A program made the position numbers and the translations under genes. From Microcoleus sp. FACHB-1515 (lineage in GTDB: Bacteria > Cyanobacteriota > Cyanobacteriia > Elainellales > Elainellaceae), in contig NZ_JACJPO010000020.1 in NCBI RefSeq assembly GCF_014696105.1, forward strand, positions 186,001 to 250,000: DNA of 64,000 nucleotides, given 5' to 3'. Shown in pieces: positions 8,465-15,232 of the stretch (position 1 is its first letter; the number at the start of each line of letters is the position of its first letter). Below the pieces are notes generated by a model. It worked only from the letters and a program-made list of their open reading frames with translations, did not search any database and was not told where the DNA came from.

Positions 8465-8806
8465 ATGACGCAAAACAACATAGATTGGTGGGTTGACCTT
8501 ACGTCCATACTGACTTTTTTCATTACACTAGCAGGTGCTTTTGTCGGCATTTATGGATATTTGAGATATCAGTGTGAATTTCGTCAAAAGAACAAACGTC
8601 TTGAAAATTATCTTCGACGTGAAAAAGAAAAAGGTGAAGATCGTGGTCAACGTTCAGTGCTACGAATCATGCGTGATATTGGATTGACCGAGGATGAAAT
8701 GCTCAAAATAAGTTTTCATAACCCGAAAGTGAGCAGACGGGTTGGCAAAGATGAATTCACTGGTCTTGCAAGCGCACTTCTCTTTGAATATGTAGAGCGC
8801 TCGTAG
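8465..8806 (+). CDS. Small membrane-anchored hypothetical protein
   Basis: 113 residues if started at the ATG before TQNNIDWW; an upstream GTG-type start 39 bases earlier is less likely. One transmembrane segment (about 14-36, ILTFFITLAGAFVGIYGYL) is followed by a basic, charged cytoplasmic tail (RREKEKGEDRGQR) and a mixed C-terminus. The base composition is more AT-rich than the operon upstream and fits the start of the accessory region. I do not recognise the family. Confidence 0.6.
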   Translation: MTQNNIDWWVDLTSILTFFITLAGAFVGIYGYLRYQCEFRQKNKRLENYLRREKEKGEDRGQRSVLRIMRDIGLTEDEMLKISFHNPKVSRRVGKDEFTGLASALLFEYVERS

Positions 8807-8927
8807 GGCGAACGTGAGCTTCAATTCTTAACAAATACGCTCAGTTAAATCTTTGGCTCAAAAAACATCGACAATTTGTTTGATTTGGTTAAAGTATTTG
8901 ATCGCATCCTCACAGCACAGAAAAGTC

Positions 8928-9060
8928 GATCGCACTCCCCAAAATCAACTGGAGTTCGATGGCTTCGCCGCCTCCGGGCGCTTTTGCAAGATGAGGATCG
9001 ATACGCTTCGCTGCCCAGAGCGAGTGGGGCGATCGCGAAGCGCTCCCGGAATGGTATCGA
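8928..9060 (+). repeat. Mosaic dispersed repeat, copy 1 (downstream of the toxin)
   Basis: Contains CAAAATCAACTGGAGTTCGA, GCGCTTTTGCAAGATGAGGA and GCCCAGAGCGAGTGGGGCGA, then a copy of the short ATCGC-flanked element (about 9032-9059). Nearly the same string recurs at 9725-9840, on the other side of the DUF433/DUF5615 pair. Confidence 0.75.
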
Positions 9061-9100
9061 GGTTCTTGGGGACGATCGTGTAGAGGCGATCGATATAACC

Positions 9101-9433
9101 TCAGTACAGTTCTAAGCAATGTAAACTCGGATTGCTCAAAAGCTCTTGGATTGCTTCTACTCCAGAGCGCATCAGCGCTTCAATTTCTGGAGTCGGCGCA
9201 TTTCCACAGCGGAGCCAAATCACTTTAGGCGGAGAACCATACAAACGGCTTCTTTCCGCAAAATCTGCATCCTGAGTCACAATGCAAAAATCGCCTGTTT
9301 TCGCAAACTTCCAAATTTCAGTATCCGTCTTCTCTGCTAGCTGATGAAACTGAACGTGACTGGAATCAGGAAAAATATCTGCTAACCGAGAGACTAGTTT
9401 GCGACTTAAATTTTGATCAAACAACAGCTTCAA
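9101..9433 (-). CDS. DUF5615 PIN-like toxin
   Basis: 110 residues beginning at a TTG that overlaps the antitoxin stop (TTGA). This places the family start text LKLLFDQNLS exactly at the N-terminus, whereas the longer open frame only adds the antitoxin gene read out of frame. It carries the PIN-like acidic residues (FDQN, VTQDADF near 58) and IWLRCGN near 76. DUF5615 proteins are predicted RNases of DUF433-DUF5615 toxin-antitoxin pairs. The TTG start would lower toxin synthesis relative to the upstream antitoxin. Confidence 0.85.
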   Translation of the reverse strand: MKLLFDQNLSRKLVSRLADIFPDSSHVQFHQLAEKTDTEIWKFAKTGDFCIVTQDADFAERSRLYGSPPKVIWLRCGNAPTPEIEALMRSGVEAIQELLSNPSLHCLELY

Positions 9434-9666
9434 GCAGCACCCACCACAGCCACTAAGCGATGTTCTCGATCGGCAGCAAACGCTAAACAAGCGCGAATAT
9501 CTGCTTCGGTCAACTCAGGAAAATCATCTAAAATCTCTGCGTGAGACATTCCCGCCGCCAGCCAGCCCAGCACATCATAAACTGTGATTCGCATTCGTCG
9601 AATACAAGGTTTCCCGCCTCGTTTATCTGGCTCGATCGTAATAATATCGCGGTAGCTTGTTGTCAT
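9430..9666 (-). CDS. DUF433 antitoxin
   Basis: 78 residues starting at MTTSYRD. DUF433 text is clear: GGKPCIRRMRITVYDVLGWL (residues 19-38), then ILDDFPELTEADIRACLAFA. It is a small helix-turn-helix-like protein that neutralises and represses the DUF5615 partner overlapping its stop. The pair sits between two copies of a mosaic repeat. Confidence 0.9.
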   Translation of the reverse strand: MTTSYRDIITIEPDKRGGKPCIRRMRITVYDVLGWLAAGMSHAEILDDFPELTEADIRACLAFAADREHRLVAVVGAA

Positions 9667-9724
9667 AGTGAATTGAATAGCATCTGAGTTTAGGATAAAC
9701 GAATGTGGCCGATGCTGTATCGGA

Positions 9725-9840
9725 TGGAGCGATCGCACCTCCAAAATCAACTGAAGTTCGATCGCTTTTGCAAGAGGGGGATCGATACGCTTCGCTGCCC
9801 AGAGCGAGTGGGGCGATACCGTTCCACAAGCTTCGCGATC
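9725..9840 (+). repeat. Mosaic dispersed repeat, copy 2 (upstream of the antitoxin)
   Basis: Repeats copy 1 at 8928-9060: CAAAATCAACTGAAGTTCGA, GCTTTTGCAAGAGGGGGATC and GCCCAGAGCGAGTGGGGCGA. The short ATCGC element at its end is inverted here (GATACCGTTCC...GCGATC). A third, shorter copy lies at 10449-10531. Confidence 0.75.
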
Positions 9841-9881
9841 GCAGAGCACTTACAATTCCAGTGGTGTATCGATTGCAGTAA

Positions 9882-10206
9882 ATGTACCAACTTGACTTTA
9901 CGCCAACTGCTGCTGGTCATCTGCGGGCATATCGAAAGTTTGAGCAGCAAATTATTTTGGATGCGATCGCTTTAGCGCTCCCGGAACGGTATCGCGACCC
10001 AGCTACCAAATCAACCCATCACTGAAACCCGTAACCGAAAGCGACTCGGTGAAAATGAGGTGTCTGACTGGGAATTGCGGGTCGATAGCTTTCGAGTGTT
10101 TTATGATGTGGTTATCGAGGATGAGGGTGGGATTGTCAAGATCAAGGCGATCGGGCATAAAGTGCATAACAAGCTTTACATCGGCGGCAAGGAGTTTCAG
10201 CTATGA
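9882..10206 (+). pseudogene. RelE-type toxin gene interrupted by a 25-bp repeat insertion
   Basis: The ATG at 9882 opens MYQLDFTPTAAGHLRAYRKF and QQIILDAI, a RelE-family N-terminus. The frame then runs into 25 extra bases (9966-9990) and stops after THH. Removing those bases rejoins the frame as ILDAIATQLP, then ITETRNRKRLGENEVSDWEL, FRVFYDV and KIKAIGHK, ending at a TGA that overlaps the next ATG. The intact product would have been an mRNA interferase of about 100 residues. As it stands the gene gives a 46-residue dead peptide. Confidence 0.9.
9971..9995 (+). repeat. Short dispersed element inserted in the relE-like gene
   Basis: A 20-base core (TTTAGCGCTCCCGGAACGGT) followed by ATCGC, with another ATCGC immediately before it (9966-9970). 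This is what a 20-bp insertion with a 5-bp target duplication inside a GCGATCGC site would leave. The same core recurs at 9032, 9814 (inverted), 10505, 11429, 13478 and 13880. Confidence 0.85.
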
Positions 10207-10448
10207 AAATCATCGAACTCGAAACTGAACAGCTAACACTTGCTCAAGTCATGACTTTAGCTAAAAACGAAGCCATTGTATTACGACAACCCGATGGCAA
10301 ACTATTTGCACTTGCACCCGTTGATGATTTTGAAGTTGAAGTAGAACTACTCAAAAAGAATACTGAGTTCATTGAATTTCTCAAATCGCTTTCTCAAGAA
10401 GAAGCAACGATTTCGCTGCAATCATTACGAGAAGAATTAGGCTTGTGA
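10203..10448 (+). CDS. Antitoxin of the interrupted RelE-type module
   Basis: 81 residues, with the ATG overlapping the toxin stop (ATGA). The text KNEAIVLRQPDGKLFALAPV, DDFEVEVELLKKN and EEATISLQSLREELGL is a common cyanobacterial small antitoxin placed next to RelE-like toxins. It is still intact although its toxin is broken, so it is now an orphan antitoxin. Confidence 0.75.
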   Translation: MKIIELETEQLTLAQVMTLAKNEAIVLRQPDGKLFALAPVDDFEVEVELLKKNTEFIEFLKSLSQEEATISLQSLREELGL

Positions 10449-10531
10449 TGGGCGATCGCTTCGCCACCCAGAGCGCTTTTGCAAGATGGGGATCGAGTGG
10501 GGCGATCGCGCGGCTTGCGGAACGGTATCGC
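10449..10531 (+). repeat. Mosaic dispersed repeat, copy 3 with short element
   Basis: Holds GCTTTTGCAAGATGGGGATC and GAGTGGGGCG, then the ATCGC-flanked element in the form GCTTGCGGAACGGT (10505-10531). It abuts the truncated DUF4258 gene. Confidence 0.7.
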
Positions 10532-10539
10532 TCCGTCCC

Positions 10540-10734
10540 GGTCACACCACAGATCAAACAGCTAGCACCATACTTATCTTCAGGATAATCCTCAATGACT
10601 TGTCCTGGAGCAATTGCCTCCCGAACTTCCTGTACTCGAATCTGCCGCAGAATCGACTGATCAACGGCGTGCTTAGAAAACTCAAACTCGTCCGCAGCGA
10701 CTTTGCGACGTATTTCTTCAACAAGCGCTGTCAT
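10540..10734 (-). pseudogene. DUF4258 protein gene, C-terminus replaced by repeat DNA
   Basis: The N-terminal 65 residues are DUF4258-like: EFEFSKHAVDQSILR, VREAIAPGQVIEDYPEDKYG, CLICGVT. The family normally continues with a His/Tyr-containing C-terminal strand region (a RelE-like fold). Here the frame enters repeat DNA and reads GTERYRSASRAIAP onwards to 10381, which is translated repeat. I read it as a truncated toxin-like gene. Confidence 0.7.
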
Positions 10735-10810
10735 AGCTCGATCGTACCTGCTGTTGATGCCTTTGCGATCGCCCTCTCAAAGACAAGAACGAGCGCCCCC
10801 CAAAAAAACA

Positions 10811-10842
10811 CCCTCGCCCGTAGGAGGCGAAGCCCTCGCCCC
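10811..10842. repeat. CGCCCGTAGG repeat, copy 1
   Basis: CCTCGCCCGTAGGAGGCGAA with a partial inner palindrome (CGCC/GGCG). It directly abuts the 3' end of the first DUF29 gene. Other copies are at 11471, 12769 and 13423. Confidence 0.7.
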
Positions 10843-11298
10843 TCATTCCGGCAAGAAACCCGCCTCCAAAACTTGTGCAGAAGTGTACGGGCACGATCGC
10901 AGAAAAGTGCTTGCGGGTAGTCCGGTTTCGATGCTAGCAAGTTCGATCGCATCTTCATAACATTCTGCAAACATCTCTTCCAAGTACCGTTTGAGACTAG
11001 GCGAGTCTTTGAATGCTTTACGAATGCGTCGGCGATGTTCAGCAATACTTGCTTGCCAGCTATTGCTTCGGCGTTCTGGTTGAAATTGCCACTTCAGAAG
11101 GTGAACCAAAATGACGGTAAGGTTACTCTCTAAACTTCTCCGCTCACTGCGCCCCATGTCTTCGATCTCTTCAATCAGATTTTCCCAATCGATCGCCCCA
11201 TAGTTTTGCTGTTTCATCTGGTCGATCGTCGTCTCAATCCACTGAAGATAATCGGTTTCGTACAGATTTTGACGTTGGGCGTTCAGTTCGGCTGTCAT
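10843..11298 (-). CDS. DUF29 family protein, copy 1
   Basis: 151 residues with the DUF29 signature: ETDYLQWIETTIDQMKQQ, DWENLIEEIEDMGRSERRSL, HLLKWQFQPERRSNSW, then a C-terminal SCPYTSAQVLEAGFLPE. DUF29 is a helical family frequent and often multicopy in cyanobacteria, of unknown biochemical role. A second copy of the same length lies 200 bases upstream in transcription order, so the pair arose by tandem duplication. Confidence 0.85.
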   Translation of the reverse strand: MTAELNAQRQNLYETDYLQWIETTIDQMKQQNYGAIDWENLIEEIEDMGRSERRSLESNLTVILVHLLKWQFQPERRSNSWQASIAEHRRRIRKAFKDSPSLKRYLEEMFAECYEDAIELASIETGLPASTFLRSCPYTSAQVLEAGFLPE

Positions 11299-11428
11299 GG
11301 TTGAATCCTACCTGGTTGTTCTAATCCTCATTTTAGAGTTGTCTTGCGAGACACGAGACAGGACAACAAGACAGGGCGGCAATACCGATTCGATTGCAAA
11401 CTCGATCGCCTCCACAGCAAAAGAAGCG

Positions 11429-11502
11429 ATCGCGAAGCTTGCGGAACGGTATCGCCCCACTCCAATCAACCCCGCCCGTAGGCGGCGAAGCCATCGCTCC
11501 TC
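11429..11502. repeat. Short ATCGC element plus CGCCCGTAGG repeat, copy 2
   Basis: The ATCGC-flanked element (GAAGCTTGCGGAACGGT) is at 11429-11455, followed by CCCGCCCGTAGGCGGCGAAG at 11471-11502. The latter abuts the 3' end of the second DUF29 gene just as the first copy abuts the first, so the duplication carried its flanking repeat. Confidence 0.7.
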
Positions 11503-11956
11503 ACTCTGGCAGAAAACCCGCCTCCAGAACCTGTGCAGATGTGTAAGGGCACGATCGCGGAAAAGTCGATTCTGGCAACCCTGTCTCTGCGCTGGCTTGT
11601 TCGATCGCAGCCTCGTAGCATTTCGTGAATACTTGCTCTAAGTAGGGCTTGAAGCTTGGAGATTCTTCTAAATCTTCGAGAATGCGTCGGCGATGTTCAA
11701 CAATGCTTGCTTTCCAACTATTGCTTCTTCGCTCTGGTTGAAATTGCCACTTGAGTAGATGAGTTAGAAGAATGACAAGACTACTTCTAAATCCTTTTCG
11801 TGCGCTGCGCCCCATGTCTTCAATCTCGTCTATTAAATTTTCCCAATCGATCGCCCCATAGTTTTGCTGCTTTAACTGGTCGATCGTCGCCTCAATCCAC
11901 TGAAGATAATCAGTTTCATACAAGCTTTGGCGTTGGGCATTCAGTTCGGCTGTCAT
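11501..11956 (-). CDS. DUF29 family protein, copy 2
   Basis: 151 residues, clearly paralogous to the gene at 10843-11298: identical blocks include MTAELNAQRQ, YETDYLQWIE and HLLKWQFQPERRSNSW, and the same SCPYTSAQVLEAGFLPE end. Differences cluster in residues 50-65 and 85-135. Its role is unknown. Confidence 0.85.
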   Translation of the reverse strand: MTAELNAQRQSLYETDYLQWIEATIDQLKQQNYGAIDWENLIDEIEDMGRSARKGFRSSLVILLTHLLKWQFQPERRSNSWKASIVEHRRRILEDLEESPSFKPYLEQVFTKCYEAAIEQASAETGLPESTFPRSCPYTSAQVLEAGFLPE

Positions 11957-12173
11957 AATTCAAATCTTGGCTGAATCAGCATAACAATTATTTTAAGTGC
12001 TGAATCAATAGAAGACACTAAAGATGAAGCGATCGCCCTCCCTCAAAGCCAACAAAAGCACGATCGCCCTCCCTCCATTCCACAAAAGCGATCGCTCCTC
12101 ACAAAACAACATTTGCAATTCTTCAAGCCATCGATACAATAAATGCAGGTAACACTTGACCAGTCAATACTAA

Positions 12174-12407
12174 ATGAGTTCAATTCCTGATTTGCTACTT
12201 CGCATTACTCAAACTCCGGGTCAATGCGGTGGTCGTCCTTGTATTCGAGGGATGAGAATTCGTGTTAGCGATGTTTTGGAGATGCTGGCTGAAAATGTTA
12301 GCGTTAGTGAAATTCTTGAAGATTTCCCTGATTTAGAGCCTGAAGATATACAAGCTTGTCTTTTGTTTGCAGCACGACGCACCGCTTTTCCTCGGCTGAC
12401 TGCATAA
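12174..12407 (+). CDS. DUF433 antitoxin
   Basis: 77 residues: GQCGGRPCIRGMRIRVSDVL (16-35), ILEDFPDLEPEDIQACLLFA, and a family-typical ARRTAFPRLTA tail. It pairs with the DUF5615 gene that begins at or before its stop codon. Confidence 0.9.
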   Translation: MSSIPDLLLRITQTPGQCGGRPCIRGMRIRVSDVLEMLAENVSVSEILEDFPDLEPEDIQACLLFAARRTAFPRLTA

Positions 12408-12706
12408 GAGTCTGGATTGATGCTCAGCTACCGCCTACTTTGGCAAACTGGATTAGCAGTAATTTTGATGTAGAGGCAATTGCTCTCCGAGAAATTGGCC
12501 TACGAGATGCGAAAGATATTGAGATTTTTGAGGCAGCAAGAACTGAGAATGTTGTGATTATGACGAAGGACAGCGATTTCGTTGATCTCGTTTGTCGGCT
12601 AGGAACACCACCGCAAATTCTATGGCTAACTTGCGGTAACGTGACGAATCGCAATCTACGACAACTGCTTACAATTACATTGCCTGCCGCGATCGAACAA
12701 CTCTAA
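12404..12706 (+). CDS. DUF5615 PIN-like toxin with abnormal start codon
   Basis: The family normally begins MRVWIDAQLPP, overlapping the DUF433 stop as ATGA. Here the corresponding bases are ATAA: ATA AGA GTC TGG, so the stop is kept but the start ATG has become ATA. Translation would need an ATA start, or the upstream TTG at 12356 giving 16 extra residues that have no family resemblance. The body is intact: RVWIDAQLPPTLANWI, IMTKDSDFVDL, ILWLTCGN. The toxin may therefore be weakly expressed or silent. Confidence 0.75.
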   Translation: MRVWIDAQLPPTLANWISSNFDVEAIALREIGLRDAKDIEIFEAARTENVVIMTKDSDFVDLVCRLGTPPQILWLTCGNVTNRNLRQLLTITLPAAIEQL

Positions 12707-12745
12707 CAAGGAGAAATGATCGTAGAAATTAGCAGTAATTCCTAA

Positions 12746-12828
12746 AGCGATCGCCCCCCAACAAAACACCCTCGCCCGTAGGAGGCGAAGCCACCGCCCC
12801 CAACAAACCCAACAAAAGCGCGATCGCC
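12746..12828. repeat. Composite HIP1-bounded repeat, copy A
   Basis: Runs from GCGATCGCCCCCCAACAAAA through the CGCCCGTAGGAGGCGAAGCC unit to CAACAAACCCAACAAAAGCG and a closing HIP1 site. Very similar strings are at 13400-13485 and, shortened, at 14165-14240. Confidence 0.75.
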
Positions 12829-12855
12829 TTGAGGTCAGTCAATTTTTTCTGCAAA

Positions 12856-13110
12856 CTAACTCGCTGACTGCTCAATTAGTTTTTGCTGTAGCCAAAGGTT
12901 GACAAGTACCTCAATCGTTACGCCACGCCTTTTAGCTTGCTGTTCAATCGCATTAAACAGTTCTATTTCGATCGGCACAGCACAAGTAATTTCAAATTCA
13001 ATATCAGGCGTGTCGGTATCAAAATCAGTAAGGTCGTGTGTGTCCCAGAACTCACCAATTTTTTCGTCTGTCTCTGCTTTTGAAATGCTGCTGAGTTTAT
13101 TTGCGTCCAT
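12856..13110 (-). CDS. BrnA/CopG-type antitoxin
   Basis: 84 residues. The N-terminal EFWDTHDLTDFDTDTP is the CopG-antitoxin (BrnA-like) signature. The C-terminal part (EIELFNAIEQQAKRRGVTIE, then LVNLWLQQKL) fits a ribbon-helix-helix DNA-binding domain. The gene overlaps the BrnT-like toxin gene by 14 bases and follows it, the usual BrnT-BrnA order. Confidence 0.85.
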   Translation of the reverse strand: MDANKLSSISKAETDEKIGEFWDTHDLTDFDTDTPDIEFEITCAVPIEIELFNAIEQQAKRRGVTIEVLVNLWLQQKLIEQSAS

Positions 13111-13384
13111 ATGCTTTGCGCTCCTTTTTGCTCATGTCCCGTGCGCTGATGATAATTGCTGTTTGATTTTCAGGCTTGTAGATGAAAAAGACTGACAGGT
13201 ATCTTCCTGCAAAGGTTCGCCCGAAGGCAGCATACACGTCATTTCCTTCAGTATGACCCTTCTCGGCAAATCTGATGCGCGGTTGGGTTAGAAGAACCTG
13301 ACGAGCTTCGTTACAAGTAACGCCGTGCTTCGCCTGAAGCTTTTCTTCAATGTAGTCTGGGCAAACGATCGATTCAATTCTCAT
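13097..13384 (-). CDS. BrnT-like (DUF497) toxin
   Basis: 95 residues from the ATG of MRIESIVCPDY; the longer frame upstream reads repeat DNA. The text EEKLQAKHGVTCNEARQVLL, IRFAEKGHTEGNDVYAAFGR, RYLSVFFIY and ARDMSKKERKAYGRK is typical of BrnT, a RelE-fold RNase. Promoter and start lie right beside a composite repeat. Confidence 0.85.
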   Translation of the reverse strand: MRIESIVCPDYIEEKLQAKHGVTCNEARQVLLTQPRIRFAEKGHTEGNDVYAAFGRTFAGRYLSVFFIYKPENQTAIIISARDMSKKERKAYGRK

Positions 13385-13399
13385 AGGACAAGTGTACCA

Positions 13400-13506
13400 A
13401 GCGATCGCCCCCCAACAAAACACCCTCGCCCGTAGGCGGCGCAGCCACCGCTCCCCAGCAAACCCAACAAAAGCGCGATCGCGAAGCGCTCCCGGAACGG
13501 TATCGC
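13400..13506. repeat. Composite HIP1-bounded repeat, copy B, with ATCGC element
   Basis: The same layout as 12746-12828 (CCAACAAAACACCCTCGCCC, then GTAGGCGGCGCAGCC), continuing into the short element GAAGCGCTCCCGGAACGGT flanked by ATCGC (13478-13506). Confidence 0.75.
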
Positions 13507-13567
13507 CCTCCCCATTGATAAAAGCGATCGCCCCTCACAAAACAACATTACTTGAGGTGCGATCGAC

Positions 13568-13919
13568 TCACTCAGCTTCTTCAAACCCTAGCCAGAATAG
13601 CAACACTTGCTCAACTTCCACTAGTTGCTCTGATGTTAAAGTTCCTAATTTGCGAATCAGCTTTGCATGAGAAGTTGTTAAGAGATTTTGTACGTCAAAT
13701 GCTCCGGCTCGGAGAAAGTTGACTTTGATTTCTACTTCAAATCTTGAACCTCGCAATCGAGTTGTGTGAGGGATGAGAGTTGCTAGGGCGCGATCTTGCT
13801 CTACAGCAGGAATGCTGATGACTAAACAAGGTCTGATTTTAGCGGTGTAGCCTAAATCGACAAGCCAAACTTCGCCACGATCGCGCTAGCGCTCCCGGAA
13901 CGGTATCGCAACTACTCAT
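13568..13919 (-). pseudogene. MazF/PemK-type toxin gene interrupted by a 25-bp repeat insertion
   Basis: The ATG at 13919 overlaps the antitoxin end and reads MSSCD, then enters 25 extra bases and shifts frame (TVPGALARSW, stop soon after). Removing them gives MSSCDRGEVWLVDLGYTAKI, then RPCLVISIPAVEQDRALATL, HTTRLRGSRFEVE and FLRAGAFDVQNLLTTSHAKL, a MazF-family endoribonuclease of about 108 residues. Only the C-terminal 62 codons remain open as a separate frame (13568-13756). The toxin is presumably dead. Confidence 0.9.
13885..13909 (+). repeat. Short dispersed element inserted in the mazF-like gene
   Basis: Core GCTAGCGCTCCCGGAACGGT (13885-13904) between ATCGC at 13880-13884 and ATCGC at 13905-13909. 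The arrangement and 25-bp net size are identical to the insertion in the relE-like gene at 9966-9995. Confidence 0.85.
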
Positions 13920-14109
13920 AAGCTGCTTCTTGTCGATCGAGTTCTAAAAATAACTCTTCGGCATTGAACGCTAATTCTTCATCTGTCAATGGCGGAAAAT
14001 CAAGATGAAGAATTCGCTTAAAGATTTCGAGAGCAAGATCTAGCTGTTCCGACTCTGGTAGGCGATCGAAAAGCTCCAAAAGTTCCTGTGCAGAAGTAGT
14101 CATACTCAT
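13912..14109 (-). CDS. Antitoxin of the interrupted MazF-type module
   Basis: 65 residues, acidic and helical: SAQELLELFDRLPESEQLDL, ALEIFKRILHLD, then LTDEELAFNAEELFLELDRQ. This is the common small cyanobacterial antitoxin preceding MazF-like genes. A second in-frame ATG two codons in is an alternative start. It overlaps the toxin start by eight bases. Intact, while its toxin is broken. Confidence 0.8.
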   Translation of the reverse strand: MSMTTSAQELLELFDRLPESEQLDLALEIFKRILHLDFPPLTDEELAFNAEELFLELDRQEAAYE

Positions 14110-14143
14110 CTACCTCAATCGTTCTCACACGATAGCACAAGCA

Positions 14144-14262
14144 GCGATCGCCCTCCCTCAAAGCAAGAGCGATCGCCCCCACACAAACCACCCTCGATCG
14201 CCGCCCAGCAAACCCAACAAAAAGCGCGATCGCCCCCCCACAAAACAACATTGCTTGAGGAG
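14144..14262. repeat. Degenerate composite repeat, copy C
   Basis: HIP1 sites alternate with CAACAAAA/CCCAACAAA and C-runs (GCGATCGCCCCCACACAAAC, CAGCAAACCCAACAAAAAGC), as in copies A and B but without the CGCCCGTAGG unit. No gene lies in this spacer. Confidence 0.6.
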
Positions 14263-14284
14263 CGATTGTAGCAATTGCCGTCTA

Positions 14285-15232
14285 TCAGAACAAGCCACCG
14301 AACAAAACATCTAATCCGTCTAATTCTTCAATCTTTTCGCGCTCCCTAGAAGTTAGCTCTCTTGAAATATGTGGAAAAAGCTGGATCACAAGATGCTCTA
14401 GTTTCTTATGATACTGTTCACTGTATTGTGTACCAGTTTGTAGCTGAAAAATGATTGAGTTGGTAAATTTCAAGTAAGCACTAGGAATACAAAGGTCTGA
14501 GAGATCTCGCCAGCCATCCATAAGATTTTGTGATCGAAATCGTCTTCGTAGCTCTCTGTCACATGCTCCCCTACAGCACCAGTAAATATCTTCATATCGT
14601 TCTCTTGTTTGCCCATTGACTTGAATAAAATTGAATCCAAATCCGACGATGCCTTCCGGTGGTTCTAGCAAGGGTTTACCACAAGCCTCACAAGTTAACG
14701 TTTCGTCAATTTCAAAGAGATTAGCTGGCTGCGGGTTTTCTCGTCGCCATGTTTTTATGGAATTAGGAAAATAACGTTCAGCAAGCGTAAGTCCCTCCAA
14801 AGAACTCAATAATTGTGATTCAATGCTCGCCCTGTCAAAAATCTGATAATGTAAGCCTCGATTTTCTTCAAGTCCTTTTAAGCGGTTTGTTAGCGAAGAA
14901 GCGGGTAAGGTCGAATAGAAACCTATAAAGCCGCAACAGTCATGTGACTGTACTCGCTCAAGAATATCAGGCTCATCACTAAGTACGGTAGAATTGCCAG
15001 AGTGCGCTTTATGTTTGCAGCTAACTAACCAACGAACGATTGTCTCTCCCCCTACTCCTTTGCGCGTTTCAACCGCAATAAGATCGCGGCCTGCATCCTG
15101 TCCACGATCAGGCCCACGTTTGATAGAGTAACCAGCCATAAGAAGAAAATCTCTAGCAAATAATTCAAAAGCATCTTGTTCACCATTTGATTGATTTGCT
15201 CTTGGAATTTCTTTAAAGTCAAGAACTGTCAT
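14285..15232 (-). CDS. Mrr-like PD-(D/E)XK restriction endonuclease family protein
   Basis: 315 residues from the ATG of MTVLDFKEIP; the longer frame reads into low-complexity DNA. The nuclease motif is at residues 20-75: EQDAFELFARDFL, GPDRGQDAGRDLI (Asp50) and RWLVSCKHK (CK at 72-73), as in Mrr-type enzymes. A later segment has two Cys pairs (CEACGKPLLEPPEG and WCCRGACD) that may bind zinc. The C-terminus is helical and unknown. No methylase is adjacent, so it could be a type IV, modification-dependent enzyme. It sits between toxin-antitoxin genes and clpB. Confidence 0.75.
   Translation of the reverse strand: MTVLDFKEIPRANQSNGEQDAFELFARDFLLMAGYSIKRGPDRGQDAGRDLIAVETRKGVGGETIVRWLVSCKHKAHSGNSTVLSDEPDILERVQSHDCCGFIGFYSTLPASSLTNRLKGLEENRGLHYQIFDRASIESQLLSSLEGLTLAERYFPNSIKTWRRENPQPANLFEIDETLTCEACGKPLLEPPEGIVGFGFNFIQVNGQTRERYEDIYWCCRGACDRELRRRFRSQNLMDGWRDLSDLCIPSAYLKFTNSIIFQLQTGTQYSEQYHKKLEHLVIQLFPHISRELTSREREKIEELDGLDVLFGGLF

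Noticed and set aside
10731-11045. 104-codon open frame overlapping DUF29 copy 1
   Set aside because: It is the other frame of the DUF29 gene plus repeat DNA.
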